From NCBI RefSeq assembly GCF_020532555.1, contig NZ_JAJBBR010000004.1, positions 124,001 to 188,000 of the forward strand: 64,000 nucleotides of DNA. The letters are read 5' to 3'. The translations under genes were made by a program, and so were the position numbers. Under the pieces are notes generated by a model. It did no database searches. It was not told where the DNA came from and saw only the letters and a list, made by a program, of their open reading frames with translations. Origin of the DNA: Microvirga lenta (GTDB taxonomy: Bacteria; Pseudomonadota; Alphaproteobacteria; Rhizobiales; Beijerinckiaceae). This document shows positions 53,469-63,158 of this stretch, piece after piece; within the stretch, counting starts at the first letter, position 1, and the number at the start of each line of letters is the position of its first letter.

Positions 53469-54493
53469 GCGGGTGATTTTAGGCGTGGCTTCGCGAAATG
53501 GGAGAGGAGCAGGCCCACGAGAACCGCGCCGATGCCGAGGCAGGCGACCTGAACCGGCCAGGACGGCCATATCAGGGTGATCGCGGCGAGCGCCGCCAGG
53601 AGGAGGTTCAGGCCGAACACGTGGCCGCTGACGGAGAGCGGCGTGAAGCCGTTGGTGGTGGCCTGCTGGTAGAAATGGCTGCGATGGGCCTCCCACACCT
53701 TCTCGCCGCGGGCGAGGCGTTTCAGCAGGGTGATGGTGGCGTCCATCAGGTGGTAGAGCGGCAGGAGCAGCGCCGCCGCCAGCGCGCCGGTGCCGGCGAG
53801 CTCCAGCAGCATCCAGCCGACGAGCAGGCCGATGGGCAGCGAGCCCACATCGCCCAGGAAGAGTTTTGCGACCGGCTTGTTGAACGGCGCGAATCCGAGA
53901 AGGGCGCCGCAGAGGGTGGCGGCGACGAGGGCGGCGGGACGCAGATCGGGCAGCAGGAGGCCGCAGGCGGCGACGAAGGCCGTGACCGGCACCATCTCGG
54001 CCACGGTGATCCAGTCGAGCCCGTCCATGAAGTTGACGAGGTTCACGAACCAGACGCCGCCGAACACGAGGAGCGCCTGCTCGACGGCAAGGGGAACCGC
54101 GTCCGGCAGGACCCTGACCCGGCTCGCGACCACCACGGCCGCCACGGCGGCGACCTGCAGCAGCAGGCGGGGAACCGCCGGAAGGGGGCGGATGTCGTCG
54201 ACCGCGCCGACGAGCGCGAGCATGACCGAGGCCGCCGCCACGGCGAGGAATCCGTTGGCCGGAAGATCCGTGTTCCACATGAAGGCGCCCGCCACGAGAA
54301 GGCAGGCGCCGACCACCGCGATCCCGCCCCCCTGCGGCGTCGGCACCCGGTGGCTCGACCGGGCGTTCGGGCGCGCCAGCGCGTAGCGCACGAGCAGGGG
54401 CTTGAGGAGGACGATCAGGACGGCCGAGAGGACCGCCGTTCCGATCAGGATTCCCGAAGCGGCCATGGAGACGAGAAGCTCGAGGGGGACCAT
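53465..54493 (-). CDS. MraY/WecA-family sugar-phosphate transferase (WbpL/WreU-like)
   Basis: Polytopic glycosyl-1-phosphate transferase of 342 residues with about ten membrane segments. It transfers an N-acetylated sugar phosphate to undecaprenyl phosphate to start O-antigen synthesis. Motifs are RSSHRVPTPQGGGIAVVGAC, ALVGAVDDIRPLPAVPRLLL, VNFMDGLDWITVAE, KLFLGDVGSLPIG and AHRSHFYQQATTNG. The ATG lies one base beyond the stop of the epimerase gene upstream; the frame extends another 25 codons without support. Confidence 0.92.
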   Translation of the reverse strand: MVPLELLVSMAASGILIGTAVLSAVLIVLLKPLLVRYALARPNARSSHRVPTPQGGGIAVVGACLLVAGAFMWNTDLPANGFLAVAAASVMLALVGAVDDIRPLPAVPRLLLQVAAVAAVVVASRVRVLPDAVPLAVEQALLVFGGVWFVNLVNFMDGLDWITVAEMVPVTAFVAACGLLLPDLRPAALVAATLCGALLGFAPFNKPVAKLFLGDVGSLPIGLLVGWMLLELAGTGALAAALLLPLYHLMDATITLLKRLARGEKVWEAHRSHFYQQATTNGFTPLSVSGHVFGLNLLLAALAAITLIWPSWPVQVACLGIGAVLVGLLLSHFAKPRLKSPA

Positions 54494-54494
54494 G

Positions 54495-55502
54495 TCAGGC
54501 GCCGTGATACCCGCGATACCATTCCACGAAGCGGCGCACGCCCTCCTCCAGCGAGGTGGTGGGGGCAAAGCCCACGTCCCGGCGCAGGTCCGTCACGTCG
54601 GCGCGGGTCTCCAGCACGTCGCCGGGCGGCAGGGGCTTCTCGATCCGCTCGGCCTTGCGGCCGACCGCCTCCTCGATGATCGCGATCAGGCGGTTGAGCT
54701 CTTCCGGGTTGTCGTTGCCGATATTGTAGACCCGGTGCGGCGCGGCGCTGGTGGCCGGGTCCGGGTTCGTCGCATCCCATGACGGGTCCGGCGCGGGTTC
54801 GCGTTCGACGAGGCGCACGATGCCCTCCACGATGTCGTCCACGTAGGTGAAGTCGCGCCAGACCTTGCCCGCATTGGCGACCTCGATGGGGCGCCCCTCG
54901 GCGATGGCCCGGGTGAAGGTGTAGACCGCCATGTCCGGCCGGCCCCAGGGGCCGTAGACCGTGAAGAAGCGCAGCCCCGTGGCCGGGAGCCCGAAGAGAT
55001 GGGCGTAGGAATGCGCCATCATCTCGTTGGCCTTCTTGGTGGCCGCGTAGAGGCTGACCGGGTGGTCGGTGGAATCGTGCTCGGAGAAGGGCAGCTTGCG
55101 GTTGGCGCCGTAGACCGAGCTCGACGAGGCATAGACGAGGTGCCGGATGCCCCCGTGCCGGCAGGCCTCCAGCATGTTGGTGAAGGCGACCATGTTGGAG
55201 GTGACGTAGGGCGTCGGATCGACGAAGCGCACGCCGGGCTGGGCGGCCAGATGGATCACCCGCTCGAAGCGGTGGCGCTGAAACAGGTCCCTGGTCGCCT
55301 GCGGGTCGGCGAGGTCGATCCGCTCGCCCTGGAAGCTGTTGCGGGGGACGAGCCGCCCGAACCGGGCCTCCTTGAGCGCCACGTCGTAATAGGGCGTGAA
55401 ATTGTCGACCCCCACCACCTGATGGCCCTGGTCGAGAAGGCGCTGCGCCACGTGAAAGCCGATGAAGCCGGCGGCTCCGGTGACCAGGATGGGAGACGAC
55501 AT
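54495..55502 (-). CDS. UDP-glucuronate 4-epimerase-like NAD-dependent epimerase
   Basis: Extended SDR of 335 residues. The nucleotide site is ILVTGAAGFIGFHVAQRLLD. YYDVALKEAR is typical of UDP-glucuronate epimerases, the active site is SLYAATKKANEMMAHSY, and VYGPWGRPDMAVYTFTRAI is strongly conserved in that group. It would supply UDP-galacturonate for lipopolysaccharide or capsule. It heads the three-gene operon with the transferase and reductase genes. Confidence 0.92.
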   Translation of the reverse strand: MSSPILVTGAAGFIGFHVAQRLLDQGHQVVGVDNFTPYYDVALKEARFGRLVPRNSFQGERIDLADPQATRDLFQRHRFERVIHLAAQPGVRFVDPTPYVTSNMVAFTNMLEACRHGGIRHLVYASSSSVYGANRKLPFSEHDSTDHPVSLYAATKKANEMMAHSYAHLFGLPATGLRFFTVYGPWGRPDMAVYTFTRAIAEGRPIEVANAGKVWRDFTYVDDIVEGIVRLVEREPAPDPSWDATNPDPATSAAPHRVYNIGNDNPEELNRLIAIIEEAVGRKAERIEKPLPPGDVLETRADVTDLRRDVGFAPTTSLEEGVRRFVEWYRGYHGA

Positions 55503-55538
55503 GCAAACGCCCGCGACGGTGGAGGGGTCGGCACCTTA

Positions 55539-55589
55539 GCGCATCGTGCGGAAAAGGGGACCCGGTTTTCCGCACCGAAAGGCGCATCG
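55539..55589. repeat. complete GCATCGTGCGGAAAA hairpin repeat
   Basis: GTGCGGAAAA and TTTTCCGCAC form a perfect 10-bp stem, with GCGCATCG at both outer ends. Partial copies occur at 4796 and 43868, and a related pair at 38843. It lies upstream of the epimerase operon, in the 224-base gap that also holds the terminator of the large surface-protein gene. Confidence 0.8.
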
Positions 55590-55676
55590 CCCCCAGGAGC
55601 GCGGGCATCGGAATGACCCCGAAAGGGGGACCGGCCTTGGCCGGTCGCTCCGGAGCCTGTGTCGGCACGAAACGAA

Positions 55677-55702
55677 AAGCCCCGGCGGGGTCGCCGGGGC
55701 TT
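55677..55702 (-). terminator. intrinsic terminator of the RTX protein gene
   Basis: AAGCCCCGGCG, loop GGGT, CGCCGGGGCTT: an 11-bp stem. Read on the minus strand it is followed by TTTTCGTTTCG. It begins 24 bases after the stop of the 2069-codon gene. Confidence 0.88.
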
Positions 55703-55726
55703 GCTCGATCCGAGTGCGGCTTCCGC

Positions 55727-58700
55727 TCAGATGACGAAGAAGTCGTTTGCGGTGAGCTTGAGCTTCTTGGCCATCTTGGCGATCTCGACCGCCTTGCCGG
55801 CACCCGATCCGTCGGCATCGTAATACAGGATGCCCTTCTTCTTGCTGTAGACCAGGTAGTCGTCCTTGCCCTTGGCCTTCTCCAGGCTGAAGAACTTCTT
55901 GTTCAGCTTGGCCGGCTTGGCTTCCGAGCCCTTCTTGCCCAGCTTCTTGAACACCTTGTTGTCGAGCCAGATCGTGTCGTCGGCCACGGAGAAGTCGGTG
56001 ATCTTGTCGAGGTTCTTCTTGCTCGGCTTGGTATCGAACACGAACACGTCCTTGCCCGCGCCGCCCGTCAGCACGTCCTTGCCGGACTTGCCATAGAGCT
56101 TGTCGTTGCCGTCCTGGCCCGTCAGCCGGTCCTTGCCGCTGCCGCCGACGAGCACGTCCGACCGCTCGGACCCGCCCGCCGTCTCCGCCGGATTGTCCCG
56201 GACGGAGATGCGGAAGGTCTTGTCGAAGCTGGCATTGCCCGAATCCGTGACGCGGACGCGGATGTCGTGGAAGGCGGCCTGCTCATAATCGAGCAACTCG
56301 CCATATTTCACGACGAGCCTGTCGCCCTGGATGGCGAAGCGCCCGCCCGCATCGTCGAGAAGCGTATAGGTGAAGCTGTCGCCCTGGTTCGGATCGGCGG
56401 CCGTGAAGGTGCCGACGACAATGCCCGCCCCGACATTTTCCATGACGCTGTCCGCGCTGAGGGACAGAGCCGTGGGGGCGCCGTTCGGCGTGCCGGGATC
56501 GGCAGCCGACTTGACGGTGACGGTGGCGCTCGCAGTCAGATTGTCCCTGTCGGTGACCTTGACCTCGACCTCGAGGGGGTTGTGCGTGGCGCTATCGGAG
56601 CGCCGGTAGGTCAGATGCTGCAGCAACTTGCTGACTCGCGCAGGCGTCGCCACGCTGTTGAGGTGGATCACGAGGCCGGAAACGCCTTCGCCCGTGCTCT
56701 CGATATGCCCGATATCCTCGCCGTCGACCCTCAAGACGCTGCCGACTTCCAGTCCGTTCCTGAGGGTTACGTCGGCGGACGTGCCGATCCCGAAGATGCT
56801 CTTGGGGTCGGTTGCGCCGTTCTTGAGACGGATCTCGAGCCTGGTCAGGAAGTCGTTGTCGACGACCGTGGCGAGCGCATCGGCATTGTCGAGACGGACC
56901 GAGGCGGTTCCGTTGCTGAAGATCTCGTCGCCGTCGAGACCGCTGAGGACCGGGGTTCCGGTGGGCGGCGTGCCGGGATCGGTCGCCGACCTCACCGTCA
57001 CGGTGGCGGTCGTGGTCAGGCTCTCGTCGTCGGTGAGCTTGATCTGGACGTCGACCGGAGCATGGGCCTGATCGTCCGTACGCGTGTAGGACAGGTACTG
57101 CAGCAGCAGGCTTACGCGCTCCGGTGTCGCGAACGGATTCAGGGCTACGGTAAGGCCCCGGGCTCCGCCGCCCGTGCTGGTGATCGTGCCGATCTCGGTG
57201 AGGGCGTCGCCCGGAAGCTTGACGTAGACGTCGCTGCCTTCATTCATCCCGTCCGTCAGCTCGATCGCATTGCCGTCGACATCCTCTCCGAACGCCACAA
57301 TCTTGAAGACGCTCTTCGCGGCTTCGGCATCGTTCGCGACCAGAACTTCCAGAACTTTTAGGGTGCCGTCGTCCGATACGGAGGACAGCGTGCCGTCATC
57401 CAGATAGACCCAGTTCGTTCCGTCGCTAATGACGGTGTCGCCGTGAAGATTGCTGATAAACGGGGTACTGGAAGGCGTGCCGGGGTCGTCCGAAGCTGTG
57501 ACCGTTACCGTGTGCGAGGCCGTGCGTCCGCCGATATCGGTGAGCTCGACCTTGATCTGCAGGTTCTCGTCGAGCGGCCCGGTCGCGTGGCGGTAGGTCA
57601 GGGCCTGGATGAGCTTCTGCACCTGTGCCTCGGTGGTGTTGCTGTAGAAGCTGATTTCGAGAAACCATGGCGCTGCCGACGAACTCTCGATGTAGCCGAT
57701 CACCTCTCCGTCCACAGAGATGCCGGAAGGGCCAATCGCGATGCCATTCACCTCCGCAATGCCGAGGATGTCGTGCTCGTCGGTGCGGGTGGCGATGGAG
57801 ACTTTGAGCCCTGCGAACTGGCCGTCATCGTCCGTGACCGTAGCCTTCGTGCCCGAGTCGAGAAAAACAGGGTCGGACCCGGCGCTGGCGACCGCATCAC
57901 CTTCGAGATGGCCGATGACGGGCGCGGTGTGAGTCGTCGTCCAGTCGCCGACGGTGATCGTCTCTATTCCTTGCCGGTGCAGGGCCAGCCGCTCGGCTTC
58001 GTCGAGGTGCCCGGAGGTGAGGACTAGCGTGTCCCCTTGCGTCGTAAAGCCATGGACCTTCTTGGCGAGATCTTCGCTGTCGACGCTGATTGTGGCTCCG
58101 TCCGAGATCAGCGTGACGGACGTGATGTTCGTGATCGTCTTGGCCGTCAGGTCGATAGCGGTTCCGCCGATGAGCAGGTCGTTGTAGTCCCCCCCCCTGC
58201 CATCGATGGCTCTGACGTCCGTCAGCTGCTCTGCCGAGATGACAATGGTGTCCAAAGAGCTGGACCCCTCGATCGTCTCGATGCCGGCCATGGCGATCTG
58301 CGTCAGGTCGAACGTAGTGTCGCCGGAGGAATCGAGACGCAGGGTGTCGTCACCCGAGCCGCCGTCGATCTGGTCGCCGACATTGAGATCCTGTGATCTG
58401 GTGACGAACGTGTCGGCGCCGTCCGCACCCGTTAGGGTGTCGTCATTCATCGTGAGGGTATGCACACCGTTCGGCCCGACCACCACGCCGACGAAGGCAT
58501 CTGTCGCTCCGCCGTAAAAATCCTGCAGATGCACTTGGATGGTATGCCGCGTAATATCCGAGACCGTGGTCGGCGCTTGGAACGTCACAGCCCGGACGAG
58601 CCGCTGAACGAGTTCAGGCGTTGCATCGTTCGTGAAGTCGATGCCCAGATAGGAAGCATTCGACGTGCCGAGCAGCGTGGCGATCCAGATATCGTTGGCA

Positions 58701-61700
58701 GGGTCGGTATCCTGTTGGGCGTTCACCAGGATCCTGCCCTCCGCCGTGACGGTGATCCCGTTCTCCGCGCTTTGATCAATCTGCAGAGTTCCGACTGGGC
58801 CCGTGCTCAATAAGGTGAAATCGATGAAATCGAGGTCGCCATCGAGATCCGTGACCGTCGCATCTCCTCCCAGATCGAGGAAAACCGTTTGGCTGGCGCG
58901 GGCGACAACCACATCGCCGTCCAGATTGTCGATGACCGGAGGGGTCACCGGCGGCGTAGCCTCGACCGTGACCGTATGGACCGCCTTACGCCCGCCGATG
59001 TCGGTGAGCTCGATCTTCACCTCCAGGTCCTGGTCGAGGGCACCCGAGGCGTGGCGGTAGGTCAGGGCTTGGATGAGCTTTTGCACATTGCCTGCGGTGT
59101 CGTCACCGGCCGTGATGTCGATCTTGAGGTGCTGTCCGGTCGACAGAAGACGGATCTCCGCGATCGGGTCTCCGTCGAGAAGGATCGAGGATCCCGACAC
59201 CGTGATGCCGTTCACCTCGGCGATGCCGAGAACGTCATTTTCATCGGAACGACTGGTGACGTAGATTTGGAGTGAGGTGAGCGTATCGTCTGCCGAGACG
59301 GTCGCCGCCGTACCCGCATCGAGGAAAACCGGATCGTCCCCAGCGCTGACGACGCTGTCGCCGCCGAGATTGGCAATGACGGGCGCGCTGTAGGTTGTCG
59401 TGGTGATGACGCCGTCGGTATAGGCCGTGATGGTTTCGATTCCCTGACGGTGCAGGGCAAGTCGCTCGGCTGCGTCAAGGTCCCCGGAGGTCAGGATCAG
59501 GGTCTCGGTTCGGCCCGGATGACCGAAGATCTTCTTGGCGAGATCTTCGCTGTCGGTCGTGACGACCGCACCATCGGTCTCGAGGCGAATCTCCCTGAAG
59601 TTCACGATCGTCTTGCCGGTCAGGTCGACGTCGGTGCCCTTCAGGACAAGAAGATTGCTCTCGCTGCCGCCGTCGATTCGCGCGATGTCTGTAAGTTGTG
59701 TGTCCGAAACGACGATCCGGTCCGGCGAGTCGGAGCCCTCGATCGTCTCGATGCCGCTCATGGAGATCTGAGTCAGATCGAACACGTTGTCGTCGAAATA
59801 CGCGAGACGCAGGATGTCGCTTCCGCCGCTGCCGGCGATCACGTCGCCGGACCCAAGATCGATGTCGCGCGCCAGGAAGAGGTCGTCGCCGTCGGTGCCG
59901 GGCAGGCTGTCGGCTCCCATCGTAAGAACGCGAACGTTCGGTGAGCCGATGACCACATCGACATAGGCATGGGCCGCATCATGATCCGGATTCTGATCGC
60001 TGAGCAGAATCTCGATGCGTTTCCTGACCCCCGCATCCATGCTCGATGTGGTGAATGTCAGGGCCCGGATGAGTCGCTGGACCAGTTCGGGCGTCGCGGC
60101 GCTCGTGAGATCGATGTTGATGGAGGTTCCGGTCGATTCCTCCGAGATGGTTCCGATGTGATTGCCGCCGATGCTGATCTCTCGGTCCACGATCGCGATT
60201 CCATTGGCCGTGGTGGTCTGGAAGCCCACAACGTCCATATCGACCAAATCCCCTGCGTAGATGTAGAGAGAGGCGAGGTCCCCATCTTGATCGACGACAA
60301 CGGCGTTCTGTCCGACATCGAGCAAAATTGTCTCGTTGGGAGCTGCCAGAACCACATCGCCGTCGAGACTGCCGAGCGTGGGGGCGCTCTCTGCGGAATC
60401 GACCGTGACCGTGTAGGACGAGGTGCGTCCGCCGATGTCGGTGAGGTCGATCTTGATCTGGAGGTCCTGGTCGAGCGGCCCGCCCACGTGGCGGTAGGTC
60501 AGAGCCTGGATAAGCTTCTGCACCTGTGACTCGGTGGCGAAGCGGTCGATATAGATTTCGAGCCCCGATTGGCCTGTGGGATTGTAAATCGACCCAACCG
60601 AGTTCCCGCCCATCAGGATGTTCCCGGCCTCGTCGATGGTGATGCCGTCCTGCTCGGCGATGGCGATGACATCGTTGGTATTGGTCCGGGTCGTGACAGA
60701 GACCTTCAGTTTCGAAAAAGCTCCGTCGTCGTCCGTGAGGGTGACAGCGGTTCCCGAGTCAAGGAAGACAGGATTGTCTCCATTGCTGGCGACGCTGTCG
60801 CCGCCGAGGTTCCCGACCTGGGGCGCGGTGTGGGTGGTGGTCTGCTCTACCCCGTCCGTGACCGCCGTGATCGTCTCGATCCCCTGCCGGTGCAGGAGCA
60901 GCCGCTCCTCTTCGGTGAGGGTGCCGGAGGTCAGGATCAATGTGTCGCCTTGGGCATGGGAGCCGTGGACTTTGTTGGCCAGCTCCTTGCTGTCGACCGT
61001 GATCACGGCTCCATCGGTTTCGAGGTCGATATGTTCGATGCCGATGAGCGTCGTGTTCGTCAGATCGATCGCCGCGCCGCTGATGGCAAGGCTGTCGTAA
61101 TCGTTCTCGGCAACGCTCCCCCCATTGATTTCCGCGATACCGCTCAGCTGCTCCGCGGAGATGGCGATGGTGTCCACGTAGTGGGATCCGATGATCGTCT
61201 CGATCCCACTCAACGTGACTTGCTTCAGGTCGGAAACGCCGCCGTCGTCGAGGCGCAGGGTGTCGTTGCCTGCTCCGCCGGTGACCTTGTCGCCTGCCGT
61301 AAGGTCAAAACCCCGTGTCACGAAAACATCGTTGGCGCTGGTGCCGGAGAGGTCATCCGTTCCCATCGTCAGGACATGAGCATTGGGTGGACCGACGACG
61401 ACGTCGACCCATGCTGCGGTCGCTTCTTCATTATCGGTATAGAGCTCGATCGCAGCGTACTTTCTCGTGATCGCATCCGCGTCGGCGGTCGTGCTCGTGT
61501 AGGTGAGCGCCCGAATGAGCCGCTGTACGAATTCGGGCGTTGCTGCTGCGGTGAACTCAATCTGGAGATATGGATTGTCGCCTGTGACCGACGTGAGCGT
61601 TCCGATCAGGATGTCGTTCGCAGGGTTGTTGTCGCTAGGATGATTGATCAGAATCTCACCTTGATCGGAGATGGTGATGCCGTTCCCCTCGGCAACACCA

Positions 61701-61936
61701 AACTGGTCGGAAGCATCGCCGTTCCAAAACGAGACGTACAGGAAAGCCAAGTTCCCGCTTGGAACGGTTACGGTCGCGTCCGCTTCCTGGTCCAGGAAAA
61801 CCGTTTCGTTCGGCGCTGCTTTGACTACCTCAAAGTCGAGATTCTCAATGATAGGCGCTGCTTCCGAGAGCGGCTGCACATCGAGCCCGGTCTGCGCAGG
61901 AGCGAGAAAGACGGGATTGGACGAATGGTCGGTCAT
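55727..61936 (-). CDS. giant RTX-type surface protein, type I secreted
   Basis: A 2069-residue acidic protein without an N-terminal signal. Three tandem modules of about 480 residues (29-515, 518-995, 999-1482) are followed by two related units of about 150 (1492-1650, 1661-1811), a cadherin-like domain (1820-1913), RTX nonapeptides (GGSGKDRLTGQDGNDKLYG, 1930-1968) and a Lys-rich tail ending LKLTANDFFVI, a typical type I secretion end. Each big module carries an internal RTX-like stretch such as GGAGNDTLRLDD. Probably calcium-binding and adhesive. Codon use is visibly less GC-rich than in neighbouring genes. No cognate exporter genes are complete in the window. GGGGA eight bases before the ATG sets the start. 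Confidence 0.88.
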   Translation of the reverse strand: MTDHSSNPVFLAPAQTGLDVQPLSEAAPIIENLDFEVVKAAPNETVFLDQEADATVTVPSGNLAFLYVSFWNGDASDQFGVAEGNGITISDQGEILINHPSDNNPANDILIGTLTSVTGDNPYLQIEFTAAATPEFVQRLIRALTYTSTTADADAITRKYAAIELYTDNEEATAAWVDVVVGPPNAHVLTMGTDDLSGTSANDVFVTRGFDLTAGDKVTGGAGNDTLRLDDGGVSDLKQVTLSGIETIIGSHYVDTIAISAEQLSGIAEINGGSVAENDYDSLAISGAAIDLTNTTLIGIEHIDLETDGAVITVDSKELANKVHGSHAQGDTLILTSGTLTEEERLLLHRQGIETITAVTDGVEQTTTHTAPQVGNLGGDSVASNGDNPVFLDSGTAVTLTDDDGAFSKLKVSVTTRTNTNDVIAIAEQDGITIDEAGNILMGGNSVGSIYNPTGQSGLEIYIDRFATESQVQKLIQALTYRHVGGPLDQDLQIKIDLTDIGGRTSSYTVTVDSAESAPTLGSLDGDVVLAAPNETILLDVGQNAVVVDQDGDLASLYIYAGDLVDMDVVGFQTTTANGIAIVDREISIGGNHIGTISEESTGTSINIDLTSAATPELVQRLIRALTFTTSSMDAGVRKRIEILLSDQNPDHDAAHAYVDVVIGSPNVRVLTMGADSLPGTDGDDLFLARDIDLGSGDVIAGSGGSDILRLAYFDDNVFDLTQISMSGIETIEGSDSPDRIVVSDTQLTDIARIDGGSESNLLVLKGTDVDLTGKTIVNFREIRLETDGAVVTTDSEDLAKKIFGHPGRTETLILTSGDLDAAERLALHRQGIETITAYTDGVITTTTYSAPVIANLGGDSVVSAGDDPVFLDAGTAATVSADDTLTSLQIYVTSRSDENDVLGIAEVNGITVSGSSILLDGDPIAEIRLLSTGQHLKIDITAGDDTAGNVQKLIQALTYRHASGALDQDLEVKIELTDIGGRKAVHTVTVEATPPVTPPVIDNLDGDVVVARASQTVFLDLGGDATVTDLDGDLDFIDFTLLSTGPVGTLQIDQSAENGITVTAEGRILVNAQQDTDPANDIWIATLLGTSNASYLGIDFTNDATPELVQRLVRAVTFQAPTTVSDITRHTIQVHLQDFYGGATDAFVGVVVGPNGVHTLTMNDDTLTGADGADTFVTRSQDLNVGDQIDGGSGDDTLRLDSSGDTTFDLTQIAMAGIETIEGSSSLDTIVISAEQLTDVRAIDGRGGDYNDLLIGGTAIDLTAKTITNITSVTLISDGATISVDSEDLAKKVHGFTTQGDTLVLTSGHLDEAERLALHRQGIETITVGDWTTTHTAPVIGHLEGDAVASAGSDPVFLDSGTKATVTDDDGQFAGLKVSIATRTDEHDILGIAEVNGIAIGPSGISVDGEVIGYIESSSAAPWFLEISFYSNTTEAQVQKLIQALTYRHATGPLDENLQIKVELTDIGGRTASHTVTVTASDDPGTPSSTPFISNLHGDTVISDGTNWVYLDDGTLSSVSDDGTLKVLEVLVANDAEAAKSVFKIVAFGEDVDGNAIELTDGMNEGSDVYVKLPGDALTEIGTITSTGGGARGLTVALNPFATPERVSLLLQYLSYTRTDDQAHAPVDVQIKLTDDESLTTTATVTVRSATDPGTPPTGTPVLSGLDGDEIFSNGTASVRLDNADALATVVDNDFLTRLEIRLKNGATDPKSIFGIGTSADVTLRNGLEVGSVLRVDGEDIGHIESTGEGVSGLVIHLNSVATPARVSKLLQHLTYRRSDSATHNPLEVEVKVTDRDNLTASATVTVKSAADPGTPNGAPTALSLSADSVMENVGAGIVVGTFTAADPNQGDSFTYTLLDDAGGRFAIQGDRLVVKYGELLDYEQAAFHDIRVRVTDSGNASFDKTFRISVRDNPAETAGGSERSDVLVGGSGKDRLTGQDGNDKLYGKSGKDVLTGGAGKDVFVFDTKPSKKNLDKITDFSVADDTIWLDNKVFKKLGKKGSEAKPAKLNKKFFSLEKAKGKDDYLVYSKKKGILYYDADGSGAGKAVEIAKMAKKLKLTANDFFVI
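57491..61852 (-). repeat. three tandem approximately 1.45-kb modules inside the RTX gene
   Basis: The modules map to 60392-61852, 58952-60385 and 57491-58942. Each encodes, in order, a LDGDVV/NETVFLD unit, a VQRLIRALTF segment, an RTX-like GGSGDDTLRLD stretch, a LHRQGIETIT segment, and a VQKLIQALTYRH...LTDIGGR unit. They have diverged moderately, so they are old duplications rather than an assembly artefact. Confidence 0.85.
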
Positions 61937-62150
61937 GATCTGTCCCCAAGGTGGTGCGGTGCAACCTTTCCCCCGGGAAGCTCAGCCGCAGGGGTTCAGG
62001 ACGATTATTTATGATATAAAATAACAAATCAGCAACAGAAGATTGTCTTCTGTGCCTCCCGCTGCGGCATGATGATCGCGACGCATACGACAGACGTTCT
62101 CGGGGAAACCAGCCGTTCGACAGGCCGTGAGGAAGGAGCGGCCGACCCGC
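61937..62150 (-). promoter_or_regulatory. A+T-rich upstream region of the RTX gene
   Basis: The 214 bases before the RTX gene contain the strongly A+T-rich tract TTATTTATGATATAAAATAA at about 62006-62025, unlike the rest of the window. This is a likely promoter or nucleoid-protein site. The exact -10/-35 was not assigned. Confidence 0.4.
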
Positions 62151-63062
62151 TCAGCTGGCGAAATCCTCGGCCTGTTCCGCTTTCGCCTCCGGCGCCTTCG
62201 CGGCCACGCCGCCGGCTTCCAGCGTCACCAGCTGCCGTTCCCGCGCCACGAAGGCGGTGGGCATTTCGGTCTGCATGGCGGCTTCGGCCTCCTTGAGGAA
62301 GGCGTCGTCGTGGCCGGGATAGAGATGGAAGATCGCGAGCGCCTTCACGCCGGCGGCCTTCGCCAGCTCCACGCCCTTCTGCCAGGTGGAATGGCCCCAG
62401 CCGCGGCAGTTGGAATATTCGGATTCGCAGAACATGCCGTCGTAGATGACGAGGTCGGCATCGCGGATGAAGGCGGTGAGGTCCGGGTCGGGCCAGGGCT
62501 CGCTGTGCTCGAGGTCGCTGATGTAGCAGACGCTCCGGTTCCCGTGGCGGAAGCGGTAGCCGGTGGCGCCGCCGGGATGGTTCAGGAGGAAGGTCTCGAC
62601 CCGGGCGCCGTCGTCGAAGACCAGGGGCTCGCCGGCCCTGAAGCCGTGGTGCTCGAACCGGGCGGGGAGCTGGCCGAGGCGCACGGGGAAGAGCGGCGGG
62701 GCGAAGATGCGCTCCAGGGAATCCATGGCGCTGTCGCCTTCCAGATGCCCGCAATAGGTGCGGATCACCCGCTCCTTGCCCAGGAGCGCGGGCTTGAAGA
62801 ACGGCAGGCCCCCGATATGGTCGAGATGCAGGTGGCTGAAGAGGATGTCGATCTCCGCGGGCGCCGAGGTGCCGAGATCGAAGCCCAGGGACGACAGGCC
62901 GGTTCCCGCATCGACGATGAAGAGCCGTTCGCCGCAGCGGATCTCGACGCAGGGCGTATGCCCGCCGAACTCGACGAATTGCGGACCGGAGGCGCACGTC
63001 GAACCGCGAACCCCCCAGAAACGGATCTGGAGCAGGTCTGAAGGTGCAGCTCGACTACTCAT
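62151..63062 (-). CDS. metallo-beta-lactamase-fold hydrolase
   Basis: Cytoplasmic MBL-fold protein of 303 residues. It starts LLQIRFWGVRGSTCASGPQF, has the metal motif H-x-H-x-D-H in LFSHLHLDHIGGLPF near 88, a second His in LNHPGGATGYRF, and Asp/His ligands in DADLVIYDGMF and WGHSTWQKGVELA. The group includes cyclic-nucleotide phosphodiesterase-like and RNase Z-like enzymes; the substrate is unknown. The ATG is chosen to match the family N-terminus. It is transcribed toward the RTX gene, 214 bases away. Confidence 0.88.
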   Translation of the reverse strand: MSSRAAPSDLLQIRFWGVRGSTCASGPQFVEFGGHTPCVEIRCGERLFIVDAGTGLSSLGFDLGTSAPAEIDILFSHLHLDHIGGLPFFKPALLGKERVIRTYCGHLEGDSAMDSLERIFAPPLFPVRLGQLPARFEHHGFRAGEPLVFDDGARVETFLLNHPGGATGYRFRHGNRSVCYISDLEHSEPWPDPDLTAFIRDADLVIYDGMFCESEYSNCRGWGHSTWQKGVELAKAAGVKALAIFHLYPGHDDAFLKEAEAAMQTEMPTAFVARERQLVTLEAGGVAAKAPEAKAEQAEDFAS

Positions 63063-63158
63063 CGTACCATCATGGCGGATCTGGTTGTCTCCTCGTGTGC
63101 GGCAGCGCACGTCAGGGTAGCTGACCGCGACTTGGGCAAAGGGTCAAGGTCAAATCGT

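Noticed and set aside
55727..63062. The partial ABC-type gene at the right edge as the type I exporter of the RTX protein.
   Set aside because: Its ATPase motifs are degenerate, a metallo-beta-lactamase-fold gene intervenes, and no membrane-fusion or outer-membrane partner is visible. The link is unsupported.
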